Below are positions 39,647 through 49,047 of a DNA stretch of 64,000 nucleotides, one piece after another. The DNA is from Agriterribacter humi (GTDB taxonomy: Bacteria > Bacteroidota > Bacteroidia > Chitinophagales > Chitinophagaceae). The notes under the pieces are model-generated. The model was not told where the DNA came from and ran no database searches. It worked only from the letters and a program-made list of their open reading frames with translations. A program made the position numbers and the translations under genes. Every line of letters begins with the position of its first letter. The stretch's first letter is position 1. The stretch is from contig NZ_VOHQ01000002.1 in NCBI RefSeq assembly GCF_009192765.1, positions 124,001 through 188,000 of the forward strand. The letters are read 5' to 3'.

Positions 39647-40042
39647 ATGAATCTGAGAAAAAAATTAAGGGATCACGCCAAAGTACATACCGATGCGCTC
39701 AATGATATATTGTTTATATTGTTGTTGTTCTTCCTTATTGTGTCTACGCTTGCCAATCCGAACGTAATAAAAGTATCGGCCCCCAAAGGTAAAAGCGACA
39801 CCAAGTCAAAGCAAACGGTTGTGGTATCTATTGATAAAAATAACCAGGCTTATATAGGTCAAAAAAGAATATCGCTCGATGAACTGGAAAGTGAACTGCA
39901 GCTTGTGCTGTCTAAGGGAGCGGAAAAGCCTTCGGTAGTAGTAAATGCCGATACTGCCGGGCATTGGGGCGATGTATATAAAGTATTACAAACCGCAAAA
40001 AAATTAGGTGCTACTGCAGTGGCCTCGGTAAGCGCTAATTAG
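39647..40042 (+). CDS. ExbD/TolR-type biopolymer transport protein
   Basis: The product is 131 residues. One N-terminal transmembrane helix (about 18-38: DILFILLLFFLIVSTLANP) is preceded by the conserved DALNDIL segment that carries the protonatable Asp. A periplasmic domain follows (SIDKNNQAYIGQKRISLDELE). It partners the ExbB-like protein. The 238-bp repeat-bearing gap between them is unusual, since these genes are normally tightly packed. Its 3' end overlaps the convergent prmC by 8 bp. Confidence 0.92.
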   Translation: MNLRKKLRDHAKVHTDALNDILFILLLFFLIVSTLANPNVIKVSAPKGKSDTKSKQTVVVSIDKNNQAYIGQKRISLDELESELQLVLSKGAEKPSVVVNADTAGHWGDVYKVLQTAKKLGATAVASVSAN

Positions 40043-40994
40043 CTTTTGCAGCTTTTACCATACGGTCCTTTCCCTGCATGTCTTTCCGGATAACAGTATA
40101 TTCAAATCCTTGTTGTACAAAAACATTTTTTACCGCATCCCCCATCGTTTCATGAATTTCGGTATAAACACAACCGCCAGGATGTAAATGCAGTACTGCA
40201 AATGCGGCTATTGCCGAATAAAACAGCAGGGGATCATTGTCTTCCACAAACAACGCGGTATGCGGTTCATGATCCAGTACATTTTTATGCATTTCCTTTT
40301 TATCCTTTACAGGAATATAAGGCGGGTTGCTTACAATAATATCAAACAGTGGCAATACATTTCTGTGATCGGTATTTAAAAAATCTACTTCTAAAAACTG
40401 AACAGCGGTTTGCTGAACTTTTGCATTTTGTTGCGCAACAGCCAGTGCTTTACTGCTAACATCTATCGCATATACTTCACTTTCGGGAATGTTCTTTTTT
40501 AACGCCATGGCAATGCAACCACTACCGGTACCTATATCCAATATTGCAGAAGGTCTGCCCCCTGTTCCCTGCCCCTTGTAACCTGCCCCCTGTAACCTGT
40601 AACCTGAAACCTGCTCCCTGCCCCCTGCAACCTGCTCCCTGCAACCTGCAACCTGCAACCTGTTCTTCTCATCCTTCACCACCCATTCCACCAGTTCTTC
40701 CGTTTCAGGGCGGGGAATCAGCACATTTTCGTCAACGTATAATGGCATGCCATAAAACCATGCTTCGCCCAGCACATGCTGTACGGGATGGTGTTGTAAA
40801 AGCAATTGGGTATAATGTATAAGCCGGGTTTCCTGTTCTTCCGGTAAAAATTGATTTTTATTCAGCGAGCGGTCCATTCTTTGCAGCCCGGTAACCTTTT
40901 CAATTACCAATGCCGAAATATTTTCCGCTTCACGCCGGTCGTATATATTATATAGTGCTTCGCAAACGAAGCGGTAGCCTTCGTTAATGGTCAT
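40035..40994 (-). CDS. prmC: Release factor glutamine methyltransferase with in-frame repeat insertion
   Basis: The product is 319 residues from ATG 40994 (TTG 41000 is an alternative), versus about 280 in most PrmC proteins. It N5-methylates the Gln of the GGQ motif in peptide release factors. The N-terminal helical domain (1-75) and ENVLIPRPETEELVEW precede SAM motif I, LDIGTGSGCIA, at about 152-162. The catalytic NPPY is at 223-226 in IIVSNPPYIPV. Between these, residues about 112-147 are a heptapeptide repeat encoded by an array of the AGGTTNC family (40554-40661). The frame is open throughout and all catalytic motifs are intact, so the enzyme is probably functional, with an extra surface loop between its domains. 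Confidence 0.93.
   Translation of the reverse strand: MTINEGYRFVCEALYNIYDRREAENISALVIEKVTGLQRMDRSLNKNQFLPEEQETRLIHYTQLLLQHHPVQHVLGEAWFYGMPLYVDENVLIPRPETEELVEWVVKDEKNRLQVAGCREQVAGGREQVSGYRLQGAGYKGQGTGGRPSAILDIGTGSGCIAMALKKNIPESEVYAIDVSSKALAVAQQNAKVQQTAVQFLEVDFLNTDHRNVLPLFDIIVSNPPYIPVKDKKEMHKNVLDHEPHTALFVEDNDPLLFYSAIAAFAVLHLHPGGCVYTEIHETMGDAVKNVFVQQGFEYTVIRKDMQGKDRMVKAAKAN
40554..40661 (-). repeat. Heptamer array inside the prmC coding region
   Basis: About 108 bp, read on the minus strand as 7-bp units of the CAGGTTN / CAGGGNN type. Three 7-bp units equal seven codons, so the array encodes heptapeptides such as REQVAGG and REQVSGY. It is the same family as the arrays at 29624-29742 and 41010-41140. 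Confidence 0.9.
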
Positions 40995-41009
40995 GCGCAA
41001 AGATAGGGT

Positions 41010-41140
41010 GGATAGGGGTTACAAGTTTCAAGGTACAGGGGAAAGGTGTAAGGTGTATGGTATAAGGTGCAGGACAAGTTGCAACCTGTAACCTGCAACC
41101 TGAAACCTGCAACTGAACCCTGCAACCTGTAACCTGCAAC
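41010..41140. repeat. Heptamer array between GH20 and prmC genes
   Basis: It fills nearly the whole gap. The left part (41010-41078) reads in the aggtgtaaggtgta sense. From about 41080 it switches to the opposite sense (gcaacctgtaacctg), so the two halves form an imperfect inverted arrangement. It lies only about 350 bp from the related array inside prmC. Confidence 0.75.
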
Positions 41141-41144
41141 TCAC

Positions 41145-42782
41145 TTACTTTAGCGGTTCATCTAATTTTGGATAATAATGTACACCCCAGAGATCGTACC
41201 GTTTGAATTGCTTTGCAATGCGTTTTTTAAATCCTTCCCAGTTTTTATTTTGAACAGGACTCCAGCATACTTCGCTCAATGCGGTAAGGCGGGGAAATAG
41301 CATGTATTCCGCTTTTGCCGGATTGGTTATGTATTCCGTCCATAAATTAGCCTGCGCACCCAGTATATAGTGATATTCATGAGCATTTAATTCGTTGGGA
41401 ACCGGATTGAAACTGTATACTTTTTGCAGGGGAAGGTAACCGCCAATTACAACGGAGTCTTCATTTTTGCACTGCGAATGATCAAGATACAGGTAGGAGT
41501 TGGGCGTCATAATCACATCGTGCTTCTGTTTAGCGGCTTCTATACCCCCTTTTTCACCACGCCAGCTCATTACCGTAGCATTGGGCGCCAGCCCGCCTTC
41601 TAATATTTCATCCCAGCCTATCATGGCTTTACCTTTGCTGTTCAGGTATTTTTCTATGCGTTGCACAAAATAGCTTTGCAGCCCGTGTTCATCTTTTAAA
41701 TTTTTTTCTTTGATCAGGTTCTGGCAAAATGCTGATCTTTTCCATGCTTCTTTAGGGCACTCATCGCCGCCTATATGTATATATTTTGACGGGAAAAGCG
41801 CTATTACTTCATCCAGCACGTCCTGTAAAAAATTGAAAGTATATTCACCGGGGCAGTATACATCCTCAAATACGCCCCATGCCTGTTGCACATTTTTCCC
41901 TGTACTGTCGCCATGCCATATTGTTCTTTTGGCAGGTTTGGTGGGCTCATCAGGGAAACAGCTCAGTTGTGGATAGGCAGCGATAGCAGCAGAGGAGTGC
42001 CCGGGCAATTCTATTTCTGGAATAACGGTTATAAAACGGTTGGCAGCGTATTGCACAATTTCCCTGATTTGATCCTGCGTATAATAACCACAATATTTAT
42101 CACCATCATTCCCTTTACCCGGGAAGCGCCCGGTGATGGTACCATTTCTGCAACTACCCACTTCCGTTAGACGCGGATATTTTTTGATCTCAATCCGCCA
42201 GCCCTGGTCATCCGTTAAATGCCAGTGAAAAGTATTGATCTTATGCAAAGCAAGCAGGTCAAGATATTTTTTAATAAAATCCACGTCAAAGAAATGACGG
42301 GATACATCTAACATGGCGCCGCGGTATCCAAAACGCGGATAATCTTCAATAGCTACGGCCGGTATTTTCAGTGAACCCGATTTTTGAACCGGTAATAATT
42401 GTAGTAATGTTTGTAACCCGTAGAAACTGCCCCCGTGGCTATCGCCCTTTATTTGAACAGCCTTATTGGAAATCACTAATGTATAGCGCTCCGGCCGGTC
42501 GGGCGCTTTAATAAAGGTACGGGTGCCAATGCTGATAAAATTTGTTGCGGCCTGCTTAACGGTGCGTAGCGAAAACCCGTAGTATTTCTGCAGGTAAGCG
42601 TTTAAAAAGTTTACCGTAGCGTTTTCTTCATTACTGTCTGCTACAATAACGGTTTGGCTGGTAATGGTAAAACTTCCGGTTTTAATTTCGGCTTTAACCG
42701 GAGCAGGAATAACAGAAACGGAGGTTTGTGCCCGTGTTTGTAATAAAATGCAGCTTAAAAAAATGGTTAAGAATCTTTGCAT
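41145..42782 (-). CDS. Secreted beta-N-acetylhexosaminidase (GH20)
   Basis: The product is 545 residues with a signal peptide (MQRFLTIFLSCILLQTRAQ). An N-terminal GH20b domain (about 20-145) is followed by the GH20 catalytic barrel. The barrel includes YRGAMLDVSRHFFDVDFIKKY, FHWHLTDDQGWRIEIKKYP and the catalytic pair Asp340-Glu341 in HIGGDECPKEAW. C-terminal tryptophans (GAQANLWTEYI, LTALSEVCWSP) line the sugar pocket. It releases terminal GlcNAc or GalNAc from glycans or chito-oligosaccharides in the periplasm. With murQ elsewhere in the window it could contribute to amino-sugar recycling, although the loci are separate. Confidence 0.96.
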   Translation of the reverse strand: MQRFLTIFLSCILLQTRAQTSVSVIPAPVKAEIKTGSFTITSQTVIVADSNEENATVNFLNAYLQKYYGFSLRTVKQAATNFISIGTRTFIKAPDRPERYTLVISNKAVQIKGDSHGGSFYGLQTLLQLLPVQKSGSLKIPAVAIEDYPRFGYRGAMLDVSRHFFDVDFIKKYLDLLALHKINTFHWHLTDDQGWRIEIKKYPRLTEVGSCRNGTITGRFPGKGNDGDKYCGYYTQDQIREIVQYAANRFITVIPEIELPGHSSAAIAAYPQLSCFPDEPTKPAKRTIWHGDSTGKNVQQAWGVFEDVYCPGEYTFNFLQDVLDEVIALFPSKYIHIGGDECPKEAWKRSAFCQNLIKEKNLKDEHGLQSYFVQRIEKYLNSKGKAMIGWDEILEGGLAPNATVMSWRGEKGGIEAAKQKHDVIMTPNSYLYLDHSQCKNEDSVVIGGYLPLQKVYSFNPVPNELNAHEYHYILGAQANLWTEYITNPAKAEYMLFPRLTALSEVCWSPVQNKNWEGFKKRIAKQFKRYDLWGVHYYPKLDEPLK

Positions 42783-43050
42783 GAGATATAATATTTTAAT
42801 GATCAGGAATGATTATTGATGCCTGATATTCGGATTATTACAGTAGCTAAAAGCCGGAATAGGGGTTCGTTAATAATTCATTAACAAAAAAATTAAACAA
42901 ACGTTTGATTTATTTATGGATTTAATTTTAACTTCGCCGCCTGATTTCCTTTCCCTGTACTTGCACATTGGATTAACCGGAATAATACAGGTATTATAAG
43001 TGCCGTACCCGGCTGATATTTCACTAACGGATAGTATATATAATATATTT

Positions 43051-44370
43051 ATGAGAAAAGGGGTTCTGTTATTTTTAACGTGCTTGATCTTTATTTCCTT
43101 TCGGTCAACGGCGCAGCAACAATCTGATTCGACATTACAGGATGCTACCCTGCAAAATTGCATTACCTATGCTGTGGAAAAGCAGGCTGTTGTACAGCAG
43201 GCACAAATAGACGAAGCTATAACGGAAGAAGCCATTAAGAGTAAACTCTCAGAGTGGTTTCCCCAGGTTAATTTTAATTATACTTTTCAACACAACTTCC
43301 AGGTGCAAACCAGTGTTATTGGCGGTAACCCTGTTAAACTGGGTGTTGATAATACTTCCGGTTTAATGTTTACCCTTAACCAGCCCATTTTTAACAGGGA
43401 TGTGCTGTTGGCAAGCCGTACCCGTGCCGATGTTCGCCTCCAGGCCAGGCAAAATACGGAAAGCGTTAAAATTGATGTTGCAGCCAGCGTTTCAAAAGCT
43501 TTTTATGATGTGCTTACAACGGAACAGCAGATCAAAGTGTCCGAAGAAAATGTTGTTCGCCTCGAACGCAGCTATAAAGATGCATACAACCAGTACCAGG
43601 CAGGCATAACCGATAAAACGGATTATAAGCGGGCGGCTATTGCGCTCAATAATACAAAGGCGGCAAAAAAAAGTTATGAAGTATTATTAAAGGCCAGGAT
43701 AGAAAACCTGAAAGCGCAGATGAACTATCCCGTAGAAGCTTCCCTGAAAATAGTTTATGATAGTACCCAGATGGAAAAAGAGATACTCCTGGATACTACA
43801 CAAACTCCGGATTATACAAGACGTATTGAGTACCAGTTATTGAGTACGCAGCAAAAATTGCAGGAAGCGAATGTGCAATACAACAAATGGAGCTTTTTGC
43901 CGCAACTCTCCGCCAATGGCGCCTATAATCTGAATTACCTCAATAACGATTTTAATAAATTATACAATCAGTCCTATCCAGCTTCGTATGCAGGACTAAC
44001 CCTTTCTTTTCCCATATTCCAGGGCGGCAAGAGAAAGTATGAAATACAGCAGGCAAAGTGGCAGTTGCGACGAACAAGTCTTGATATAGTAAACCTGCGC
44101 AATGCTGTAAATGCAGAATACAATGGCGCTTTGGCCAATTATAAAAGCAATTACGCCAGCTATATGGCAATAAAGGAAAACCTGGTTCTGGCAAAGGAAG
44201 TATACGATATTATTCAATTGCAATATAAATCGGGTATTAAAACCTACCTGGAAGTGATCACATCGGAAACGGATCTGCGTTCGGCACAGATCAATTACTA
44301 TAATGCCTTGTATGAATTACTGGCAAGTAAAATTGATGTGCAGAAAGCGGTTGGGGCGATTAGGTATTAG
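43051..44370 (+). CDS. TolC-family outer-membrane efflux protein
   Basis: The product is 439 residues from ATG 43051. The preceding in-frame codons from 43000 do not look like an export signal, whereas MRKGVLLFLTCLIFISFRSTAQ does. The two TolC repeats are visible as long helical stretches (VSEENVVRLERSYKDAYNQYQAGITDKTDYKRA, described here only by its ends at about 165-200, and YDIIQLQYKSGIKTYLEVI at about 390) alternating with barrel strands. It forms the outer-membrane duct of the RND pump encoded downstream. A 264-bp repeat-bearing gap precedes the adaptor gene. Confidence 0.92.
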   Translation: MRKGVLLFLTCLIFISFRSTAQQQSDSTLQDATLQNCITYAVEKQAVVQQAQIDEAITEEAIKSKLSEWFPQVNFNYTFQHNFQVQTSVIGGNPVKLGVDNTSGLMFTLNQPIFNRDVLLASRTRADVRLQARQNTESVKIDVAASVSKAFYDVLTTEQQIKVSEENVVRLERSYKDAYNQYQAGITDKTDYKRAAIALNNTKAAKKSYEVLLKARIENLKAQMNYPVEASLKIVYDSTQMEKEILLDTTQTPDYTRRIEYQLLSTQQKLQEANVQYNKWSFLPQLSANGAYNLNYLNNDFNKLYNQSYPASYAGLTLSFPIFQGGKRKYEIQQAKWQLRRTSLDIVNLRNAVNAEYNGALANYKSNYASYMAIKENLVLAKEVYDIIQLQYKSGIKTYLEVITSETDLRSAQINYYNALYELLASKIDVQKAVGAIRY

Positions 44371-44559
44371 TCCTAACAGGTTTAGAGGGAGGGCTTTATT
44401 GTAGGGCGGAGAGGCCTGTCAGCCGGCAGGCTGGTTTGAAAATTTGGAAATCGGCAACCTGTCAGGACTGCAGCGCTGCTTCGATATTGAGGAGTTCTAA
44501 CCGGGTTAAAGTGGTGAGCGATTTTTAGAATCTGCATTTTATCCGCCACGGCGGACAGG

Positions 44560-44608
44560 TTTGGTTCTTGTTATTTGGTTCTTGGTTCTTATCATTTGGT
44601 TCTTATGT
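44560..44608 (+). repeat. Seven-unit heptamer array upstream of the RND adaptor
   Basis: Seven 7-bp units (TTTGGTT, CTTGTTA, TTTGGTT, CTTGGTT and so on) run in exact phase. Bases 44560-44581 are a perfect reverse complement of 54274-54295, nearly 10 kb away. Just upstream, 44540-44558 contains the palindrome ccgccacggcgg. Confidence 0.85.
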
Positions 44609-44634
44609 TTTTTAAAATATAATTTAATAGTTCA

Positions 44635-45753
44635 ATGATATATAAATCAATACTAGCATATACGGCAGCGGGTGTTTCCTTATTAATCATGTCGTGCGGC
44701 GCTAAACAGCAACAACAGCAGGGTCCTCCGCCTGCAGTACCCGTAACCATTACTGAAGTAAAAACCAGCAACGCTATTTTTTATGATGAATATCCGGGTA
44801 TTGTAACAGCACTTAACCAGATAGAACTGCGTCCCCAGGTGAGCGGCTATATTACCGGCATCTATTTTAAAGATGGCGACAGGGTTAGGAAAGGGCAAAA
44901 ATTATATTCAATAGATCAGCAGGTGTACAGTGCCAATGTGCAGCAGGCGCAGGCCAACTTACAGGTGCAGGAAACCAATTTGCTGAAAGCGCAGAAAGAT
45001 GCGGACCGCTACCATGAACTGGATAAGCAGGATGCCATAGCCAAACAGCAGGTAGACTATGCGGATGCTGCACTGGAGGCCGCAAAGAAGCAGGTGGAAG
45101 CTGCCCGGGCAAATGTAAATGCCGTGCAGTCGAATGTACATTTTGCCAGCATAGCTGCACCTTTCGACGGCACCATCGGTATTTCGCAGGTTAAAAAGGG
45201 TACCTCGGTAGTAGCAGGACAAAGCATTTTGAATGTGGTGTCTACCGACAATCCTATTGCTGTAGATTTTACCGTAGATCAGAAAGAGATATACCGCTTT
45301 GCCCAATTGCAGCAGGGCAAAAAAAATCCAAAAGACTCTACTTTCACTATTGCTTTTGGGAATGATATATATCCATATAAAGGGAGCATCAGCTTTATTG
45401 ACAGGGCGGTGGATGCGCAAACCGGAACCATTAAAGTGCGGCTTGTTTTTCCCAATGAAAAAAAATTATTAAAAGCAGGCATGAGCACTACTGTAAAAGT
45501 ATTGAACAGTGCGGCCGAACAATCGGTACTGATACCTTATAAGGCGGTAACGGAACAGTTGGGCGAGTACTTTGTATATGTGCTGAGCGACAGCAATAAA
45601 GTATCGCAACGCAAGCTTGACCTGAGCAGGCAGATAGGGGCGGATGTAATTGTGAAGGACGGATTAAAGGCGGGTGAGAAAATTGTGGTGCAGGGTGTAC
45701 AGAACCTGAGAGAAGGCGCGGTAGTAACCATACCTGCTCAAGCCGCACAGTAG
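44635..45753 (+). CDS. RND efflux periplasmic adaptor lipoprotein
   Basis: The product is 372 residues. The lipoprotein signal ends in LLIMSC, so it is anchored by an acylated Cys. A Gln-rich linker follows, then the barrel-sandwich hybrid with YPGIVTALNQIELRPQVSGYI and IAAPFDGTIGISQVKKGTSV. The alpha-hairpin (about 95-165) is Ala/Gln-rich, and the beta-barrel and membrane-proximal domains complete the chain. This is the AcrA/MexA type. Its TAG stop is the first triplet of a repeat array that separates it from the permease gene. Confidence 0.95.
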   Translation: MIYKSILAYTAAGVSLLIMSCGAKQQQQQGPPPAVPVTITEVKTSNAIFYDEYPGIVTALNQIELRPQVSGYITGIYFKDGDRVRKGQKLYSIDQQVYSANVQQAQANLQVQETNLLKAQKDADRYHELDKQDAIAKQQVDYADAALEAAKKQVEAARANVNAVQSNVHFASIAAPFDGTIGISQVKKGTSVVAGQSILNVVSTDNPIAVDFTVDQKEIYRFAQLQQGKKNPKDSTFTIAFGNDIYPYKGSISFIDRAVDAQTGTIKVRLVFPNEKKLLKAGMSTTVKVLNSAAEQSVLIPYKAVTEQLGEYFVYVLSDSNKVSQRKLDLSRQIGADVIVKDGLKAGEKIVVQGVQNLREGAVVTIPAQAAQ

Positions 45754-45814
45754 GTTGATTTGATTGGCTGACAGCTTATAGCTGGTGGCTGATACCCGAT
45801 ACCTCACACCTGAA
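45752..45814 (+). repeat. Nine-unit heptamer array after the adaptor gene
   Basis: Nine 7-bp steps (AGGTTGA, then GGCTGAC, AGCTTAT and so on, ending in ACCTCAC-type units) start inside the adaptor TAG stop (45751-45753). The unit drifts from one sequence family to another along the array while the 7-bp phase is kept. Confidence 0.8.
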
Positions 45815-45832
45815 TATTTTTATTAGTACAAC

Positions 45833-48800
45833 ATGATAGCAGAAACTTTTATAAAAAGGCCGGTAACGGCAATCGTAATATCCATTGTAATTGTATTGGT
45901 TGGTCTTATTTCCATGATCAATCTTCCCATTGCACAGTACCCGGATATTTCTCCGCCAACGGTATCTATATCCGGCAATTTTACCGGCGCTGATGCTAAA
46001 ACCGTTGAGCAAACTACAACAACCGCTATTGAAACGCAGGTAAACGGAACGCCGGGCATGACCTACATGACCAGCAACAGCACCAGCAGCGGGCAAAGCA
46101 GTATTACTGTAAACTTTGAAGTAGGCACCAATATTGACATTGCTACCCTTGACGTGCAGAACAGGGTGAGCGTGGCAGAACCTTCTTTACCGGATGCCGT
46201 AAAGCGCTTAGGCATTACCGTTCGTAAGCGAAACCCCAGTATTATGATGGTGCTGGGCTTCTACTCTCCCAATGGAACGCATGATGCCACATTCATTGGT
46301 AATTATGTGAACATCTATGTTAAAGACGCATTGTCGAGGGTAAAAGGTGTTGGTGATATTTTTGCACCGGCCGATAACTTTAGCATGCGCGTATGGCTGA
46401 ACCCCGAAAAGCTGGCCGCGCTTGGTATGACACCTGCCGAAGTGAATGCAGCTTTGCAGGAGCAAAATGTGCAGGTGGCCGCCGGAACAATTGGGGGTAA
46501 TCCTCAACGCGGAATGCAAACCTTTGAGTACAGTGTATTAACCAATAGCCGCATCAACACACAGGAGCAATTTGAGAATATCATTGTGCGCAGCCGTCCT
46601 GCTGATGGAAGCATTGTTTACCTCAAAGATGTAGCAAGAGTTGAGTTGGGGAAGTTTGATTATAATACCAATGCTTTTGTAAATGGTAAGCCGGCGGCAT
46701 TTGTATTGCTGTACCAGGCTCCGGGGGCTAATGCCCTCGATACATACAAAGGCATCACCAAGGCGCTCACAGATATGAAAAGAACCTTTCCAAAGGATAT
46801 TGATTACCTGGTACCGCTTGAAACAGCTTCAGTGGTGCAGGTATCTATAAACGAGGTGCTGCATACCTTAGTGGAAGCGCTGATACTGGTGGTGCTGGTG
46901 GTATTCTTATTTCTCCAGAACTGGCGCGCAACACTGATACCTGTATTGGCCATACCGGTTTCCTTAATTGGTACTTTTATTTTATTCGCTCCTTTGGGCT
47001 TCACTATTAATACACTTACCTTATTTGCTTTTGTGCTGGCTATCGGAATTGTGGTAGACGATGCTATTGTGGTGGTGGAAGCTGTGCAGCACAATATTGA
47101 CCATGAAAAGATGTCGCCAAAGGAGGCTACCCGTAAAGCAATGAAAGATATTTCGGCGCCTGTAATAGCCATTGCGCTGATCCTGGCTGCCGTATTCGTT
47201 CCTGTGGGTTTTATACCGGGAATAGTAGGTCGTTTGTACCAGCAGTTTGCTATTACCATTGCCGTATCTGTTCTTATTTCCGCTTTTGTTGCATTGTCGC
47301 TTACTCCCGCACTTTGCGCTATTATGCTCAAACCATCCAAGGGTGAAGAAGAAAAAAAGAATTGGCTCGAACGGTTTTTCGCAGGATTTAACAGGGGCTT
47401 TAACCGCTTAACCAATGGCTATACCAAAGGTGTAGGAAGCTGGATACGGCGTACACCTTATGTTTTGATCATGCTGGTGGTATTATTCGTGGGATTATTC
47501 TTCTTATTCAAGAATAAGGCGTCCGGGTTTATTCCTACGGAAGATGAGGGACGGTTGTTTGTTACTTACGAAATGCCGGAGGCCACATCCACCACCCGCA
47601 ATATTGCCATGTTAAAAGAGCTCAGCACCATTATAAGGTCGTTGCCTGAGGTAAAGGTAGCAGGTGGTTTAGCGGGTTTAAATATCGTGAGCTTTTCCAG
47701 CAAATCCAATGCGGGTACCATATTTGTATCGCTGAATCCGTGGGATGACAGGAAAGGTAAAGAACATCATGTGCAAAGTGTTATTGCAAAAATACGGGCT
47801 GCTACGGCGCATATCAAGGAAGCAAGGGTTATACCTATTGCTCCGCCTGCAATACCCGGCCTGGGTGCTACATCCGGGTTTACATTTCAGTTACAGCAAA
47901 CCAGCAGTACAGATGATATTCAGCAGTTTGAAAAGGTGGCCCAGGATTTTTTGGGCAAACTATATCAGCGGCCCGAAATTGGTGCGGCTTACACATTCTT
48001 CAATGCCCGTACACCCAGCTACCAGGTTGATGTAGACAGGGAAAAGGCTAAGAAATTAGGCATATCGGTTTCTGATATTTATACAACACTTTCAACTTAC
48101 CTGGGAAGCAGTTATGTGAACGATTTTAATTTATATGGAAGAAACTTCCGCGTGATGCTGCAGGCGGATAGTTCATTCAGAAGTTCATTGCACAATATTG
48201 AAAAATATTATGTGCGCAACAGCCAGGGCGGCATGGTGCCCCTCGGTTCGCTGGTTACTACAAAAGTAATTGAAGCGCCTGCTGTTATTTCGCATTATAA
48301 TATTTATCGTTCTGTTGAAATCAATGGCTCACCAAAGGATGGGTACAGCAGTGGTCAGGCTATTGCAGCTTTAACGGAGGTAGCCAAGACGTTGCCCGCA
48401 GGCTACAGCTATCAATTTTCGGGCATGAGCCGCGAAGAAATAGCAGCAGGCAATCAGCAGTCGGTCATTTTTGCCATTTCCATCATATTTGTATTTTTAT
48501 TTTTAGCGGCGCTGTATGAAAGCTGGTCGGTGCCGTTTTCGGTATTGTTTGCAGTACCTATTGGTGCATTGGGCTCCATACTTACACTTACTTTTATTCC
48601 CAGCCTGTCTAATAATATATATGCTCAAATCGGGCTGATCACATTAATTGGGCTGGCGGCCAAAAATGCCATCCTGATTGTTGAATTTGCCAAAGAAAGG
48701 GTAGACAAGGGTATTGACATTGTGCATGCCACTTTACAGGCGGTTCGGTTGCGGTTACGCCCCATCGTTATGACGTCGCTGGCATTTATATTGGGTGTGC

Positions 48801-49027
48801 TGCCCCTGGCTTTTGCCAGCGGTGCGGCGGCGGAAAGCCGTAAAACCATTGGCTGGACGGTTTTCGGCGGAATGCTGGCCGCCACTACATTGGCCATATT
48901 TGTAGTGCCGGTATTGTTTGCACTTATTACCAGGCTTTCATACGGAAGAAAATTGAAGCGGCTCCAGGAACAATCCAAACAGGAAGAGGCTATTGATAAA
49001 GCCATTATTGGTGGAAGAATAGGGTAG
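45833..49027 (+). CDS. RND efflux transporter permease (AcrB/HAE1 type)
   Basis: The product is 1064 residues, full length. It is a proton-driven inner-membrane multidrug pump with twelve transmembrane helices in two halves. The N-terminus IAETFIKRPVTAIVISIVIV and INLPIAQYPDISPPTVSISG are typical of HAE1 pumps. The proton-relay aspartates are in IGIVVDDAIVVVEAV (TM4), and the second half has AAKNAILIVEFAKE and RPIVMTSLAFILGVLPLA. It assembles with the adaptor and TolC-like proteins encoded upstream. No local TetR- or MarR-type regulator is seen. Confidence 0.97.
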   Translation: MIAETFIKRPVTAIVISIVIVLVGLISMINLPIAQYPDISPPTVSISGNFTGADAKTVEQTTTTAIETQVNGTPGMTYMTSNSTSSGQSSITVNFEVGTNIDIATLDVQNRVSVAEPSLPDAVKRLGITVRKRNPSIMMVLGFYSPNGTHDATFIGNYVNIYVKDALSRVKGVGDIFAPADNFSMRVWLNPEKLAALGMTPAEVNAALQEQNVQVAAGTIGGNPQRGMQTFEYSVLTNSRINTQEQFENIIVRSRPADGSIVYLKDVARVELGKFDYNTNAFVNGKPAAFVLLYQAPGANALDTYKGITKALTDMKRTFPKDIDYLVPLETASVVQVSINEVLHTLVEALILVVLVVFLFLQNWRATLIPVLAIPVSLIGTFILFAPLGFTINTLTLFAFVLAIGIVVDDAIVVVEAVQHNIDHEKMSPKEATRKAMKDISAPVIAIALILAAVFVPVGFIPGIVGRLYQQFAITIAVSVLISAFVALSLTPALCAIMLKPSKGEEEKKNWLERFFAGFNRGFNRLTNGYTKGVGSWIRRTPYVLIMLVVLFVGLFFLFKNKASGFIPTEDEGRLFVTYEMPEATSTTRNIAMLKELSTIIRSLPEVKVAGGLAGLNIVSFSSKSNAGTIFVSLNPWDDRKGKEHHVQSVIAKIRAATAHIKEARVIPIAPPAIPGLGATSGFTFQLQQTSSTDDIQQFEKVAQDFLGKLYQRPEIGAAYTFFNARTPSYQVDVDREKAKKLGISVSDIYTTLSTYLGSSYVNDFNLYGRNFRVMLQADSSFRSSLHNIEKYYVRNSQGGMVPLGSLVTTKVIEAPAVISHYNIYRSVEINGSPKDGYSSGQAIAALTEVAKTLPAGYSYQFSGMSREEIAAGNQQSVIFAISIIFVFLFLAALYESWSVPFSVLFAVPIGALGSILTLTFIPSLSNNIYAQIGLITLIGLAAKNAILIVEFAKERVDKGIDIVHATLQAVRLRLRPIVMTSLAFILGVLPLAFASGAAAESRKTIGWTVFGGMLAATTLAIFVVPVLFALITRLSYGRKLKRLQEQSKQEEAIDKAIIGGRIG

Positions 49028-49047
49028 AGCTGATAACTGTTTTCTAC

